DNA of 64,000 nucleotides from Deltaproteobacteria bacterium. Lineage in GTDB: Bacteria; Desulfobacterota; Desulfuromonadia; Geobacterales; Pseudopelobacteraceae. The DNA is taken from contig JAJXWO010000012.1 of assembly GCA_021781535.1 (NCBI GenBank), positions 24,037 through 88,036 on the forward strand, read 5' to 3'. Position numbers and translations under genes: made by a program. The notes below the pieces were generated by a model, which was not told the origin of the DNA, searched no databases, and was given only the letters and a program-made list of their open reading frames with translations. The first letter of the stretch is position 1. Every line of letters starts with the position of its first letter. Below are positions 1-9,981 of this stretch, in pieces.

Positions 1-564
1 CCCAACACTGCTGGATGCTACACCGCTGATGATGCCGTACGGACCTGCCGCCTGGCCCGAGAAGCCGGTATGTCTGATTTCGTCAAGCTAGAAGTGCTGG
101 GAGATGAAAAAACCCTTTTCCCGGACAATGAAGAGCTGCTTAAAGCCGCAAAAATACTGGTGGCCGAGGGTTTCACCGTACTTCCCTACTGCAGTGATGA
201 TGTAATCGTCTGCAAAAAACTGGAAGATCTGGGGTGTGTGGCCGTTATGCCGTTGGGGGCTCCGATCGGGAGCGGCCTTGGTATTCGTAACCCTTACAAT
301 ATTCGTATCATCCTCGAGAATGTCAGCGTGCCGGTCATTGTGGACGCGGGCGTCGGTTCGGCATCTGATGCCGCCATCGCAATGGAGTTGGGCTGCTCCG
401 GCGTCCTCATGAACACTGCCATTGCCGGAGCGCAAGATCCGATTGCCATGGCGGAGGCAATGAAACTGGCGGTAATTGCCGGTAGATTGTCATTCAAGGC
501 TGGCCGGATACCGCGTAAACTCTATGCCAATGCCTCCAGTCCGCTGGATGGCATGATCGGTTAA
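1..564 (+). CDS. thiG: Thiazole synthase ThiG (5' end outside window)
   Basis: ThiG forms the thiazole phosphate half of thiamine from deoxyxylulose phosphate, dehydroglycine and the ThiS thiocarboxylate in the cytoplasm. The reading frame is open from base 1, beginning [20 protein letters not shown], so an internal ATG at base 70 is not the start; roughly the first 70 residues lie upstream. Visible family motifs are VKLEVLGD, the [14 protein letters not shown] phosphate-binding stretch and the [15 protein letters not shown] stretch, followed by the usual MNTAIA and AMK motifs. The C-terminus at GMIG is normal in length. thiE follows after 14 bases, so the two are almost certainly one thiamine operon. 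Any TPP riboswitch would be upstream, outside the window. Confidence 0.96.
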   Translation, partial: PNTAGCYTADDAVRTCRLAREAGMSDFVKLEVLGDEKTLFPDNEELLKAAKILVAEGFTVLPYCSDDVIVCKKLEDLGCVAVMPLGAPIGSGLGIRNPYNIRIILENVSVPVIVDAGVGSASDAAIAMELGCSGVLMNTAIAGAQDPIAMAEAMKLAVIAGRLSFKAGRIPRKLYANASSPLDGMIG

Positions 565-578
565 ACACCTCGGCATTG

Positions 579-1220
579 ATGCAACTAACTGATATCAGGC
601 TGTATCTGATCACCGATCGGCACCAGACCGGCAGCAGGCCATTGACAGAAGTAGTGCGTCAGGCGCTGGAGGGGGGCGTTACAGCCGTCCAGCTGCGGGA
701 GAAGGATCTTTCCAGCGCGGAATTATGCCGGCTGGCTGCGGATTTGCGACGCCTTACCTCTGATTTTGACGCCCGCCTTATCATCAACGACCGACTGGAT
801 ATCGCCCAGGCGGTGGAGGCAGATGGCGTTCATCTTGGAGTCAACAGCGTTCCGGTGGCCATTGTTCGCCGGGTGCTCGGACAGGATAAGATTATCGGTT
901 ACTCTGCCCATGCCGTTCATGAGGCAGAACGTGCCCAGGCCGATGGCGCCGATTTCGTCACGTTCAGCCCGGTGTACTACACCCCCTCCAAAGCGGCTTA
1001 CGGCGAGCCGTGCGGTGTCAAGAAACTGGCAGATGCTGTTTCTGTGCTGGAAATACCGGTCATTGGCCTGGGAGGGATTTCACAGGCCACCGTCATTGAA
1101 GCCTTGTCTGCCGGCATACAGGGCATTGCTGTTATATCATCCATATTGGCCGCAGCTGATCCGTGCCTTGCAGCCGCAGCCCTGCTGAAAAAGATTGAAG
1201 AGTATGCCCATCGCCCCTGA
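579..1220 (+). CDS. thiE: Thiamine-phosphate synthase ThiE
   Basis: ThiE joins the hydroxymethylpyrimidine diphosphate and thiazole phosphate halves to give thiamine phosphate. The 213-residue product is a typical-length TIM barrel: LYLITDR at the start, VQLREKDL, LIINDRLDIA, DGVHLG, then FVTFSPVYYTPSK and a glycine-rich IGLGGI phosphate-binding loop. The ATG at 579 is preferred over the TTG three bases earlier; no strong ribosome site is visible, consistent with translational coupling to thiG, which ends at 564. The 3' end overlaps the start of the next gene by 17 bases. Confidence 0.95.
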   Translation: MQLTDIRLYLITDRHQTGSRPLTEVVRQALEGGVTAVQLREKDLSSAELCRLAADLRRLTSDFDARLIINDRLDIAQAVEADGVHLGVNSVPVAIVRRVLGQDKIIGYSAHAVHEAERAQADGADFVTFSPVYYTPSKAAYGEPCGVKKLADAVSVLEIPVIGLGGISQATVIEALSAGIQGIAVISSILAAADPCLAAAALLKKIEEYAHRP

Positions 1221-2163
1221 CGAAAGAATCCACCCACAACTTCATATAAACTCCTATGGCCTCTATCTGCGCCGTCGCTTCGGCTTCCGCATCAGCAAGG
1301 TTAACGTGGATGCCGGTTTCACCTGTCCAAATCGCGATGGCAGCAAAGGGACAGGCGGGTGCATCTACTGCAATAACGTATCATTCTCCCCCAAAGAGAC
1401 TCAAGCCGTCGTACCGCTTGAAGAGCAGATAGCGGCAGGAATTGCCTATCACCGTATTCGGCTCGGCTCTCAAAAGTTCATCATCTATTTCCAGAAGTAC
1501 ACCAACACGTACGGTTCGGCAGAACTATTGTCCGACCTGTATCGGCGTGCGTTGAATCATCCGGATGTAATCGGCATTTCGGTCGGAACACGCCCCGATT
1601 CCTTGAGCGATGAGGCTCTCGATCTGCTGACGGAGATAGCACGGACAAAATACGTTTGTCTTGAACTGGGATTGCAATCGATGGATGATGCTATTCTGAA
1701 TCGTATCAACCGGGGGCATACGCTGGAGGATTTTGTACAGACAGCCAACCGCGCTTCTGGTCGGAATTTTGACATCTGCGCCCATCTCATTTATGGCTTT
1801 CCGGGAGAGAGCCCCACAGAGTTTCTAAAAACCGCCGATCTGATGGCAGCTCTGCCGATCGACTCACTCAAACTTCACCAACTGCATGCCGTAGCGGGAA
1901 CCGAGTTGGCTAAGCTTTACCGTCGGGGAGAGTTTGTGCCGCTGACTTTGGAGCAATATATAACAACAGTGGCCGACTTTCTGGAACAGCTCTCACCGGG
2001 GATAACCATCCAGCGCCTGTATGGCTCGGCCCCTCTGGAGATAAGCGTTGCCCCGCGGTGGGGACTGAAGAACAACCAGATGTGGTACGCAATTGTCAAC
2101 GAATTGACAAGACGAGGGAGTTGGCAGGGGTGCCGGTTGGTGGAAAACCAGGGACTGATATAG
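1204..2163 (+). CDS. TIGR01212/YhcC-family radical SAM protein
   Basis: This 319-residue protein matches the YhcC (TIGR01212) group of radical SAM proteins, whose substrate is not established. The N-terminus (INSYGLYLRRRFGFRISKVNVDAGFTCPNRDG) is characteristic. The cluster cysteines are spaced C-X11-C-X2-C (CPNRD...GGCIYC), the family's variant of the usual CX3CX2C motif. SVGTRPD, LELGLQS and HLIYGFPGES are conserved later motifs. ATG 1204 is preferred to an upstream in-frame TTG (1195). It overlaps the end of thiE by 17 bases and so may be cotranscribed with the thiamine genes. It converges on the acyl-CoA ligase gene, leaving 18 bases between stop codons. Confidence 0.88.
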   Translation: MPIAPDERIHPQLHINSYGLYLRRRFGFRISKVNVDAGFTCPNRDGSKGTGGCIYCNNVSFSPKETQAVVPLEEQIAAGIAYHRIRLGSQKFIIYFQKYTNTYGSAELLSDLYRRALNHPDVIGISVGTRPDSLSDEALDLLTEIARTKYVCLELGLQSMDDAILNRINRGHTLEDFVQTANRASGRNFDICAHLIYGFPGESPTEFLKTADLMAALPIDSLKLHQLHAVAGTELAKLYRRGEFVPLTLEQYITTVADFLEQLSPGITIQRLYGSAPLEISVAPRWGLKNNQMWYAIVNELTRRGSWQGCRLVENQGLI

Positions 2164-2181
2164 TTCATTGAACCTGGCGGC

Positions 2182-4044
2182 TTAATGACCGGTTGAAATA
2201 CTGGCCTCCACGGCGAAGCGTTTAATCTTGCGGGTCGTTGTTTTGGGAAATTCGTCTTCGCGGATCGTAAACTTGCGAACCCGCTTGTAATCCGCCAGAC
2301 CGTTGCAGGCTTTCTGGACTTCAACCCTCAGCAGTGCTTCAACATCCGCCTCGCTCATCGGGCATGTACCGTTCATTCGACATTGGCTGTCGAGCGCTTC
2401 CTGCTCGGGATAGATTATCGCGTGAATCTCCTCGGACGTTGTGCCGACCCGGTAGCCATAGACCATTACCTCGGAAATGAACGGGCTTTTCAGAAGCTCG
2501 TTTTCCACTTCTTCCGGATACACGTTCTTGCCATTGGGGGTCACAATCAGGTTCTTGACTCGGCCACTGATAGTCAGAAATCCGTCCGGGCTGAGAAACC
2601 CGAGGTCGCCAGTGCGATACCATCCATCGACGAGCACTTCAGCCGTTGCGTGGGGATTTTTGTAGTACCCCTGCATGACGTTAGGCCCTTTTACAATTAT
2701 CTCTCCCACTCCGTCATCGTTCGGCTCATCAATCCTCACTTCAACACGATCCAGCGGCCGCCCGATCGTGCCCAACCGCTTGGCTCCGGGCTGTTCCGCA
2801 CTGATTATCGGCGCTGTTTCCGTAATGCCGTAGCCCTGATACACCGACAATCCGAATTCCGTCATTCCCTTGGCAATAGCCGGATCAAGCGCCGCCCCGC
2901 CACTGATAAAGATTGTGCCGGAACCAAACGCGTGCCGCACTTTCGAGGTCACGATCGACCTCATAACCGGGACAGAAAAAAGCAGCCGTGAAAGTTTCTT
3001 TGAAGAAACATTCTTGGCAATCCGGTCAAGAATCATCCGGTACACGGCCGGGACTGCCAGAAAAAAGGTCGGCTTGACTTCCGCAAGATTCTCCCCCAGT
3101 TTCTTCAGTGATTCGCTGAAGGAAACCTGCCCCCCCAGCGAGAGCGGCAGCAGGACTCCGCACACTTGCTCGAATACATGGTTGATCGGGAGGAACGACA
3201 ACGTGTGGATGCTGTTATCGAGATGAAAATGGCGGGCAGCTCCGTTGATGTTGGAGACGATATTTGCGTGGCTGAGCATGGCGCCCTTGGAGCGCCCGGT
3301 GGTCCCGGAGGTGTAAAGAATCACGGCTGTATCGGTATCGCTCCGTGGTTTTACCGGGAGCGGCGCACTGTGGCAAAGTGCGTTTAGCGAGAGCAGTTTG
3401 CCATCGCGGTTGAGCTTGCTGCGAAGCCGCTCCACCGGGTCAAAAGGGTCAGCTGGCCCGGTCACGGCCCCTGCCTTGGAACCTGAAGAGCATAACAGCC
3501 GGTGTGCCTGACGAGCCAGCACCTCCATTGCCGTGCGCCGGTCCGCCGGCAGATCTACTGCAGCGACCAGATCTCTCCACTCTTCAACCAGAGCGTCAAG
3601 CACCTGCACAATCCGGGGGTCTCCACCTGCTGCCGGGGCGGAAGCAAGCGTCACCAGACATTCCAGACCCGGGATATCCGGAAAAACTTCCAGCAGCAGA
3701 TCAAGACAGGGTGGTGCACTGAACACGATACGGGCATCACAGTCAGCGAGAACATGGCGCAGTTCCGCCGCCTTCAATTCCTTGTCGATAGGGACAACGA
3801 CTCCACCAGCCTTGAGAATCCCCAGGTAGGCTGCCACCCACTCCGGTGATGAAGGCGCCAGCAAGGCCGCGTGGTCTCCAGAATTGAAACCGATTTTGAT
3901 CATACCGGCAGCAATCCGGTCCGACAGTTCCCACAGCGCGCCATAGGTCATGTGGTGCCAAACCCCGGCACGCTTATATCGTAATGCCGGCTGCTCGCTA
4001 TACTTCTGGCAACTTTCCCTGATCAAGGAATCTATGGTCTGCAT
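2182..4044 (-). CDS. AMP-dependent long-chain acyl-CoA synthetase
   Basis: ANL-superfamily adenylating enzyme of 620 residues, probably activating long-chain fatty acids to acyl-CoA through an acyl-AMP intermediate. Visible motifs are the P-loop ILYTSGTTGRSKGAMLSH, the INHVFEQ segment typical of long-chain acyl-CoA ligases, GYGITETAPI, the hinge YRTGDLG and the C-terminal GRVKNLIV and GKNVYPEEVE, with a lysine near the end (TTTRKIKR). A low-similarity stretch of about 60 residues sits before the P-loop. ATG 4044 is chosen because GAGG lies eight bases upstream; an earlier TTG (4056) has no such site. It points away from gltX, so 4045-4212 carries both promoters. Chain-length preference cannot be read from sequence. 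Confidence 0.88.
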   Translation of the reverse strand: MQTIDSLIRESCQKYSEQPALRYKRAGVWHHMTYGALWELSDRIAAGMIKIGFNSGDHAALLAPSSPEWVAAYLGILKAGGVVVPIDKELKAAELRHVLADCDARIVFSAPPCLDLLLEVFPDIPGLECLVTLASAPAAGGDPRIVQVLDALVEEWRDLVAAVDLPADRRTAMEVLARQAHRLLCSSGSKAGAVTGPADPFDPVERLRSKLNRDGKLLSLNALCHSAPLPVKPRSDTDTAVILYTSGTTGRSKGAMLSHANIVSNINGAARHFHLDNSIHTLSFLPINHVFEQVCGVLLPLSLGGQVSFSESLKKLGENLAEVKPTFFLAVPAVYRMILDRIAKNVSSKKLSRLLFSVPVMRSIVTSKVRHAFGSGTIFISGGAALDPAIAKGMTEFGLSVYQGYGITETAPIISAEQPGAKRLGTIGRPLDRVEVRIDEPNDDGVGEIIVKGPNVMQGYYKNPHATAEVLVDGWYRTGDLGFLSPDGFLTISGRVKNLIVTPNGKNVYPEEVENELLKSPFISEVMVYGYRVGTTSEEIHAIIYPEQEALDSQCRMNGTCPMSEADVEALLRVEVQKACNGLADYKRVRKFTIREDEFPKTTTRKIKRFAVEASISTGH

Positions 4045-4212
4045 AACTGACCTCAAAACGGTATTTTGTGTATACTAGCACGACCGCGCCGCATGTTGTC
4101 AAAGCTAAATGAGCCGTTATCCGGCAGAAAATGCTTTTTCGGCGTAGCCGGGAATGCTATAGTGCTGTTCCTATATTTACCTCAGGGAGAACCATTTCAA
4201 AGGAGTTGCTCA

Positions 4213-5616
4213 ATGTCTGAACTTCGTGTCCGCTTTGCCCCCAGCCCAACCGGTTACCTTCACGTCGGCGGCGCCCGTACCGCGCTTTTCAACTGGCTGC
4301 TGGCCAAAAACAAGGGTGGCACATTCATTTTGCGTATTGAGGACACCGACGTGGAGCGTTCCACGAAAGAATCTGTTGATGCAATTCTTGATGGAATGAA
4401 GTGGCTCGGACTGGAGTGGGACGAGGGTCCGTTCTATCAATCAGATTCGTTTCCGCTCTACAAGGAGCATGTCCAGAAACTGCTGGATTCCGGCCAGGCC
4501 TACAAATGTTACTGCACAACCGAAGTGCTTGATGCCAAACGTACCCTCGCAATGCAGGAAGGGCGCAAACCGAAGTATGACGGCACCTGCCGCGAGCGGG
4601 CGGATCAGCCTGACGGCCAGCCATACGTTGTTCGCTTCCGGGCGCCGCAGGGCGGAGTGACCGCTTTTGATGACCTGATCAAAGGGGTTATCACGTTCCC
4701 GAACGAAGAGCTGGACGACCTGATCATCCAGCGCACCGACGGGACGCCGACCTACAATTTCTGCGTGGTGATTGACGATGCCACCATGCGTATCACGACC
4801 GTCATCCGGGGGGACGATCATGTCAACAATACGCCGCGCCAGATTCAACTCTACGAAGCACTCGGCTTTCCGGTGCCGCAGTTCGCGCATGTTCCGATGA
4901 TCCTCGGCTCCGACAAGGCCCGTCTCTCCAAACGGCATGGTGCCACCAGCGTTATTGCCTACCGTGATATGGGTTTTTTGCCGGAGGCGTTACTAAACTA
5001 CCTGGTGAGGTTGGGATGGAGTAACGGCGATGATGAGATTTTCAGCCGTGACGAGATGATTCAGAAATTTGACATCCACAATGTGGGACGTTCCGCTTCG
5101 GTATTCAATACCGAAAAACTACTCTGGCTGAATGCCCACTACATCAAGAGCGGCGACCCGGAACGGTTGGCAGGCTTGTTGCTGCCGCACCTGTCCAGCC
5201 GGGAAGTGACGACGCTTGGCGGACCGGATCTGATGGCGGTCGTCAAAACACTGCAGGAACGGGCCCAGACACTGGTAGAAATGGCTGACCGCGCCGTATT
5301 CTACTACAATGCACCGGACAGTTATGATGACGCGGCTCTTGCCAAGTTTGACAAGGGACAGGTTCTGGCTGTTTTTGACGCAGTCACCGAAAAGCTTTCT
5401 TCGGCACCTGTCGATGCAGCTGCCGGGGTGGATACACTCTTTAAAGAAATCTGCACTGAAAAGGGCTGGAAGATGGGTCAGGTTGGCCAGCCGGTCCGGA
5501 TCGCCCTCTCCGGCGGTACACAGGCGCCGGGGATTGGTGAAATCGTGGTAACACTTGGAATAGACGAGACTCTCAGGCGGATTAGCAGGACACGGGAGTA
5601 TATGGCTGGAAAATAA
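4213..5616 (+). CDS. gltX: Glutamyl-tRNA synthetase GltX
   Basis: Class I aminoacyl-tRNA synthetase charging tRNA-Glu (non-discriminating charging of tRNA-Gln is likely, because gatCAB is also present). It is 467 residues, the usual bacterial length. The HIGH-type signature reads [19 protein letters not shown] and the KMSKS-type loop [23 protein letters not shown] provides two cysteines of the partly conserved zinc region. ATG 4213 follows AGGAG at 4201 with a good spacing; the open frame continues upstream but without family similarity. A strong hairpin follows the stop. Confidence 0.96.
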   Translation: MSELRVRFAPSPTGYLHVGGARTALFNWLLAKNKGGTFILRIEDTDVERSTKESVDAILDGMKWLGLEWDEGPFYQSDSFPLYKEHVQKLLDSGQAYKCYCTTEVLDAKRTLAMQEGRKPKYDGTCRERADQPDGQPYVVRFRAPQGGVTAFDDLIKGVITFPNEELDDLIIQRTDGTPTYNFCVVIDDATMRITTVIRGDDHVNNTPRQIQLYEALGFPVPQFAHVPMILGSDKARLSKRHGATSVIAYRDMGFLPEALLNYLVRLGWSNGDDEIFSRDEMIQKFDIHNVGRSASVFNTEKLLWLNAHYIKSGDPERLAGLLLPHLSSREVTTLGGPDLMAVVKTLQERAQTLVEMADRAVFYYNAPDSYDDAALAKFDKGQVLAVFDAVTEKLSSAPVDAAAGVDTLFKEICTEKGWKMGQVGQPVRIALSGGTQAPGIGEIVVTLGIDETLRRISRTREYMAGK

Positions 5617-5639
5617 CCGTTCCCGGTATGAATTAATAA

Positions 5640-5672
5640 CAGGGTTGCCGGAATAGTACACCGGCAGCCCTG
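5640..5672. terminator. Bidirectional terminator hairpin after gltX
   Basis: A 12-base stem (CAGGGTTGCCGG pairing with CCGGCAGCCCTG, one G-T mismatch) with a nine-base loop lies just after gltX. No long T tract follows on either strand, so strength is uncertain. It also sits immediately past the last recognisable GGDEF codons of the broken gene on the opposite strand. Confidence 0.65.
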
Positions 5673-5673
5673 A

Positions 5674-6893
5674 TTACACAAATACGACCCGTCGTTCTTG
5701 CCACAATTCTTTGCCGAATACATCGCCTCGTCGATCCGTTTGACAAACGGGATCAATTCTTATCCGGGCCGGTAACTGCCGCCGCCGATACTTATGGTCA
5801 TATGGCACCGTTCTCCCGAGGCTGTCGTAAATTCCCGCTCCGCAAAAGCTCGACGCAATCGTTCGGCAACAACCTGTGATTCATCAGGAATCGTTTCCGG
5901 GAATATCACGATGAATTCCTCGCCACCATAACGATAGGCGGAGTCGGAACCGCGAATCTCCGTCCTGATGACCTCCGCCAGTCCCGCCAGCACTGTCGGC
6001 AGATTGTCGACAACAATAAGTTTATCGCCCGGCGCACATTCCATTGAATCGCGTAATTTTGCAAAAAAAGATTCCAGAGCTATATCCTGAACGGTTATTA
6101 TTGCATTACCGACCCGGGAAAACTCCAGCAAGTCGGTCACCAGTTCATCGCCATGTCGCAAAGCACTGCCGATCCCCTCGAAATAGCCCTGTTGCTCTTC
6201 GGTCAGCACCGGTTCAAGTTCTTCACGAAGAAAATCTGCATAGTTGCGTACGGCGCGAAGCGGTGCACGAATATCATGTGAAGCAACAAAGGCATATTGC
6301 GACAGCTCCTCGTTCGCCTGCTCCAAAATCGCAGCCTTCGCCACCAGCTCGCCATGCGCCTCCCTTAACTCTGCCGTGCGCAGGCGTACCAACCCCTCCA
6401 GATTGTCACGATACGTTTTCAAATCAGTTTCAGCCTGTTTACGAGCGGTAATATCCTGCAATGTTTCGATTACGTCGATCATGCGGCCGTTTGCATCGGT
6501 GATAGGAGAGGCCGTAAAAAAAAGCCAGACACCATCCTTTCCCATATCCGGGAAAAAATCTTCAGATTCATACGCTCCTTCAATAGTGCAGGAGCGGCGC
6601 CAGATATTGCTGTAGCGTCGATTTATTTCCTCGTCAGAAGCACCGGACATGATCAGATCAGCCATGAGCGGGCGCTCCAAGGGATAAAATGCTTTCCAGG
6701 CCTGTCTGGTTCCAATTACTTCATCGGAGTCCAATCCGGTAATATGCTCACAGGCGCGATTCCAGAGGATAACCGTATTAGTTTCATTGATAACAAAGGT
6801 TGGGATCGGGCTTCCCTGTAACAGGTGACAGACTCTCGCCTGTTCATAAACCCGGCACATGCTTGCAGATCCTTCCGAGATCGCTTGTTTCAT
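5674..6893 (-). pseudogene. Broken PAS-histidine kinase / GGDEF chimera
   Basis: From ATG 6893 (GAGG six bases upstream) the frame encodes a PAS domain (TFVINETNTVILWN ... ITARKQAE), a coiled linker, and a HisKA dimerisation helix with the phospho-acceptor in ASHDIRAPLRAV. The kinase then stops being a kinase: after VVDNLPTVLA it runs directly into LAEVIR...YRYGGEEFIVIFPE, the second half of a GGDEF domain. The whole ATP-binding domain and the first half of GGDEF, with its metal-binding aspartate, are missing. The frame ends at TAA 5760-5762, but the same frame continues ELIPFVKRIDEAMYSAKN, the expected GGDEF C-terminus, so this stop looks like a nonsense mutation. Cyclase and kinase activity should both be lost; the intact open part is 377 codons (5760-6893). 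Confidence 0.8.
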
Positions 6894-6998
6894 GATGAGC
6901 CTCGTGATATCGTAGTCTCCTATATTGTTGGCATGCCCCAGACGTAGTTTTGTTGCCTCGTGCCACCAGCTCTGTACACAATTGAACGGATGCACCTA

Positions 6999-7026
6999 TT
7001 GCTTTTATAGAACAGCAGTATATACT
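6999..7026 (+). promoter_or_regulatory. Probable uvrB promoter with palindrome over -10
   Basis: TTGCTT (6999-7004), 16 bases, then TATACT (7021-7026). The -10 lies inside a perfect 12-base palindrome, CAGTATATACTG (7016-7027). The predicted start site is only about seven bases before the uvrB ATG, and no Shine-Dalgarno sequence is visible, so the message may be nearly leaderless. Confidence 0.5.
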
Positions 7027-7039
7027 GACATACCATATT

Positions 7040-9055
7040 ATGACAACCTTCAATCTCACAACTACCTACACTCCCCGCGGCGACCAGCCACAGGCTATCA
7101 CGGAGCTGACCGAGGGAATCGAACGGGGCGACCGCCACCAGACCCTGCTTGGGGTTACCGGCTCAGGCAAGACCTTCACCGTCGCCAACGTTATCGCACG
7201 CACCGGCCGACCTGCGCTGGTGCTGGCTCCCAACAAGACTCTGGCGGCGCAGCTTTACGGCGAGTTCAAGGAGCTTTTTCCGGATAATGCCGTCGAGTAT
7301 TTTGTTTCTTACTACGACTACTATCAGCCGGAAGCCTATATCCCGTCCAGCGATACCTTTATTGAAAAAGATTCTGCCATCAACGACGAAATTGACAAGA
7401 TGCGTCATTCGGCAACGCGCAGCCTGCTGACACGGCGCGATGTCATTATCGTTGCTTCGGTGTCCTGCATTTACGGCATCGGTTCACCCGCCGCATATCA
7501 AGCCATGCACATCTTCTTTCATCAAGGGGACGAATACGGTCGCGACGAGCTGCTCAAGAAACTAATTGAGATACAGTACGAACGTAATGACACGGATTTC
7601 CATCGCGGTACATTCCGGGTGCGGGGTGATGTTATAGAAATTTTCCCTGCTTATGACAGTGAACGGGCGCTCCGGATCGAATTTTTCGGTGATGGGGTTG
7701 AGGCCATCAGCGAAATTGATCCTCTTCGAGGGATCGTACTGCAAAAACTCTCCAAGTGCTCCATTTATCCCGCCTCGCATTATGTCTCCACACGGGAAAC
7801 CCTGGAACGGGCGGTGGAGCAGATTCGGGTCGATCTGGCGGAGCGGATCAGCTATTTTCGCGAACGGAACATGCTGCTGGAAGAACAACGTATCGAGCAG
7901 CGCACCTTTTATGATATTGAAATGATGGAGGAGATGGGATTCTGCCACGGTATAGAAAACTATTCGCGCTACTTTGATGGTCGTCTGCCGGGTGAAGCCC
8001 CGTACACCCTCATCGACTACTTTCCGGATGACTTTGTACTCTTTGTGGACGAGTCCCATATCACCATCCCCCAGACCGGAGCCATGTACCGGGGTGACCG
8101 CTCGCGCAAGGAAACATTGGTCAACTACGGGTTTCGCCTGCCTGCAGCGCTTGATAACAGGCCACTCAATTTTCAGGAATTCCAGGCCCGCATCCGGCAG
8201 GCAGTCTACGTCTCGGCAACTCCGGCCGACTATGAGCTTGAGTCGAGTGGCGGAGTATTTGTCGAACAGGTCATCCGTCCCACCGGGTTGGTTGATCCGG
8301 TTATCGAGGTGCGCCCGGCAACGGCAAAGGGAGACGGATTCGGCCAGGTAGACGACCTCCTTCATGAAGTACGCGAGACTGTTGCCCGTGGTGAACGGGT
8401 CCTGGTAACAACCCTGACCAAACGAATGGCCGAAGAGCTGACGAACTATTATCGTGAATTGGGAGTCCGGATCAAATATCTCCATTCAGACATCGTTACC
8501 ATTGAACGTATGCAGATTATTCGTGACCTGCGCTTAGGGGAATTCGACGTGCTGGTCGGCATCAACCTGTTGCGTGAGGGTCTGGATCTGCCTGAGGTCT
8601 CTCTGGTTGCCATTCTTGATGCCGACAAAGAGGGGTTCCTCCGTTCGCAACGGTCATTGATCCAGACCTGTGGTCGTGCCGCCCGCAATATCAATGGCAG
8701 GGTACTGATGTATGGCGATATCGTGACCCGTTCCATGCAGGCCTGTATCGATGAAACCGGGCGGCGCAGAACCAGACAGCTCGACTACAATGAAGAACAC
8801 GGCATTACACCAGAAACAGTTAAAAAAGGGTTGCGCAGTATTCTTGAGTCGATTGAGGAGAAGGACTATGTCACGCAGCCGGCTGTAATCGCCGAGGCAG
8901 GAGTGGAATACATCGCACCGAAAGATATCCCGAAACGTGTTAAAAAGCTCCGCAAGGAGATGCTGGCGGCGGCGAAAGAACTGAACTTCGAAAAAGCGGC
9001 CGAGCTTCGCGATCAGGTAAAAAGGTTGGAAACGATGGAGCTGGCGTTGCGGTGA
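7040..9055 (+). CDS. uvrB: Excinuclease ABC subunit UvrB
   Basis: UvrB is the damage-verifying helicase-like subunit of nucleotide excision repair; it is loaded by UvrA and recruits UvrC. The 671-residue protein is full length: Walker A in [12 protein letters not shown], the damage-probing beta-hairpin [12 protein letters not shown], Walker B region DESHITIPQ, the QTCGRAARN helicase motif VI, and a C-terminal UVR motif ([16 protein letters not shown]) that contacts UvrC. ATG 7040 is supported by homology ([20 protein letters not shown]) rather than by a ribosome site. The stop codon overlaps the GTG of the following glycosylase gene. Confidence 0.97.
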   Translation: MTTFNLTTTYTPRGDQPQAITELTEGIERGDRHQTLLGVTGSGKTFTVANVIARTGRPALVLAPNKTLAAQLYGEFKELFPDNAVEYFVSYYDYYQPEAYIPSSDTFIEKDSAINDEIDKMRHSATRSLLTRRDVIIVASVSCIYGIGSPAAYQAMHIFFHQGDEYGRDELLKKLIEIQYERNDTDFHRGTFRVRGDVIEIFPAYDSERALRIEFFGDGVEAISEIDPLRGIVLQKLSKCSIYPASHYVSTRETLERAVEQIRVDLAERISYFRERNMLLEEQRIEQRTFYDIEMMEEMGFCHGIENYSRYFDGRLPGEAPYTLIDYFPDDFVLFVDESHITIPQTGAMYRGDRSRKETLVNYGFRLPAALDNRPLNFQEFQARIRQAVYVSATPADYELESSGGVFVEQVIRPTGLVDPVIEVRPATAKGDGFGQVDDLLHEVRETVARGERVLVTTLTKRMAEELTNYYRELGVRIKYLHSDIVTIERMQIIRDLRLGEFDVLVGINLLREGLDLPEVSLVAILDADKEGFLRSQRSLIQTCGRAARNINGRVLMYGDIVTRSMQACIDETGRRRTRQLDYNEEHGITPETVKKGLRSILESIEEKDYVTQPAVIAEAGVEYIAPKDIPKRVKKLRKEMLAAAKELNFEKAAELRDQVKRLETMELALR

Positions 9056-9921
9056 AACCGCTGACACCCGCATATCTGACGAGTATCCATTGCAGGACGA
9101 AGGTGCTCCCCCCACAGGTCATCGGCGCTTTTCGCGCGATGGTCTACACCTATCACCGTGCTCATCCCCGCCCGATGCCGTGGCGCGAAACCGATGACCC
9201 GTACCGGATTTTGGTGTCGGAAATAATGCTGCAGCAGACGCAGGTAGAGCGGGTAAGGCTCAAATATGCCGAATTTATACGTGCTTTCCCGACCGTGCAG
9301 ACGTTGGCAGACGCACTGTTGTCTGATGTACTGCATGTCTGGCAGGGGCTGGGCTACAACCGCCGGGCTCTGTATCTGAAGCGCTGCTCCGAAATGATCG
9401 CCACCCAATATGCAGGCTGCTTTCCTCACACTCCCGTGGAACTTCAGACGTTGCCAGGAATCGGCCCCTACACTGCCCGTGCCGTAGCGGCCTTTGCGTA
9501 TGGTATAGCCGAGCCATTGATCGAGACCAACATACGTACCATTTTTATCCACTTTTTTTTTCATGGCTGTGAAAAGGTTTCCGACAGCAGGATCATGCCG
9601 TTGGTCGCGGCGACTCTTGACCGGGATAATCCTCGCGAATGGTATTATGGGCTGATGGATTATGGGGCCATGCTCAAACAGGCCCATACCAATCCGGGGC
9701 GTCGCAGCAGTCACCACACACAGCAGAGCCCTTTTGAAGGTTCCAACAGGCAGATGCGCAGTCGGCTATTACGGGAGATAATGGTACAGCCGGGAATAAC
9801 ACGGGAAGAATTGATCAGGATTGTGGCAGCAGGTCATGAAGCCGTGGAACGGAATCTTGATGCGTTGCAGCAGGAGGGATTTCTGTTTAAGCAGGGCGAT
9901 TGCTTCAGAATAGCAGGATAA
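9052..9921 (+). CDS. MutY-like HhH-GPD DNA glycosylase lacking the Fe-S cluster
   Basis: The protein (289 residues) is clearly of the MutY/endonuclease III fold: [25 protein letters not shown] is MutY-like, and [18 protein letters not shown] is the helix-hairpin-helix. Two departures stand out. The four cysteines that hold the [4Fe-4S] cluster after the DYGAML motif are absent, and the catalytic aspartate position reads Glu in IETNIRTIF. The MutY C-terminal NUDIX-like domain is also missing; instead the end (about 225-289) looks like a small winged-helix. Related cluster-less proteins are annotated as adenine glycosylases, but the substrate is unproven. GTG 9052 overlaps the uvrB stop by four bases, suggesting a repair operon; GGAG lies 11 bases upstream. 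Confidence 0.75.
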   Translation: MKPLTPAYLTSIHCRTKVLPPQVIGAFRAMVYTYHRAHPRPMPWRETDDPYRILVSEIMLQQTQVERVRLKYAEFIRAFPTVQTLADALLSDVLHVWQGLGYNRRALYLKRCSEMIATQYAGCFPHTPVELQTLPGIGPYTARAVAAFAYGIAEPLIETNIRTIFIHFFFHGCEKVSDSRIMPLVAATLDRDNPREWYYGLMDYGAMLKQAHTNPGRRSSHHTQQSPFEGSNRQMRSRLLREIMVQPGITREELIRIVAAGHEAVERNLDALQQEGFLFKQGDCFRIAG

Positions 9922-9922
9922 A

Positions 9923-9954
9923 ACAAGGGGGGCAGTGTGGCATGCCCCCCTTGT
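9923..9954. terminator. Bidirectional terminator
   Basis: A perfect 12-base GC-rich stem (ACAAGGGGGGCA with TGCCCCCCTTGT, eight-base loop) sits between two convergent genes. Read on the minus strand it is followed by a TTTTA tract, so it best ends the cytochrome transcript. Confidence 0.75.
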
Positions 9955-9981
9955 CAGCCATTACTCAAAAGATCACGCAGC

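Noticed and set aside
1195..1220. Possible frameshift between thiE and the radical SAM gene
   Set aside because: Both proteins are full length; the overlap is ordinary translational coupling.
2383..2991. Long antisense ORFs, e.g. opposite the acyl-CoA ligase
   Set aside because: They mirror codon bias of the real gene on the other strand and show no domain.
7013..7050. LexA box before uvrB
   Set aside because: No CTG-N10-CAG pattern is found; the palindrome has the reverse arrangement, so no SOS box is claimed.
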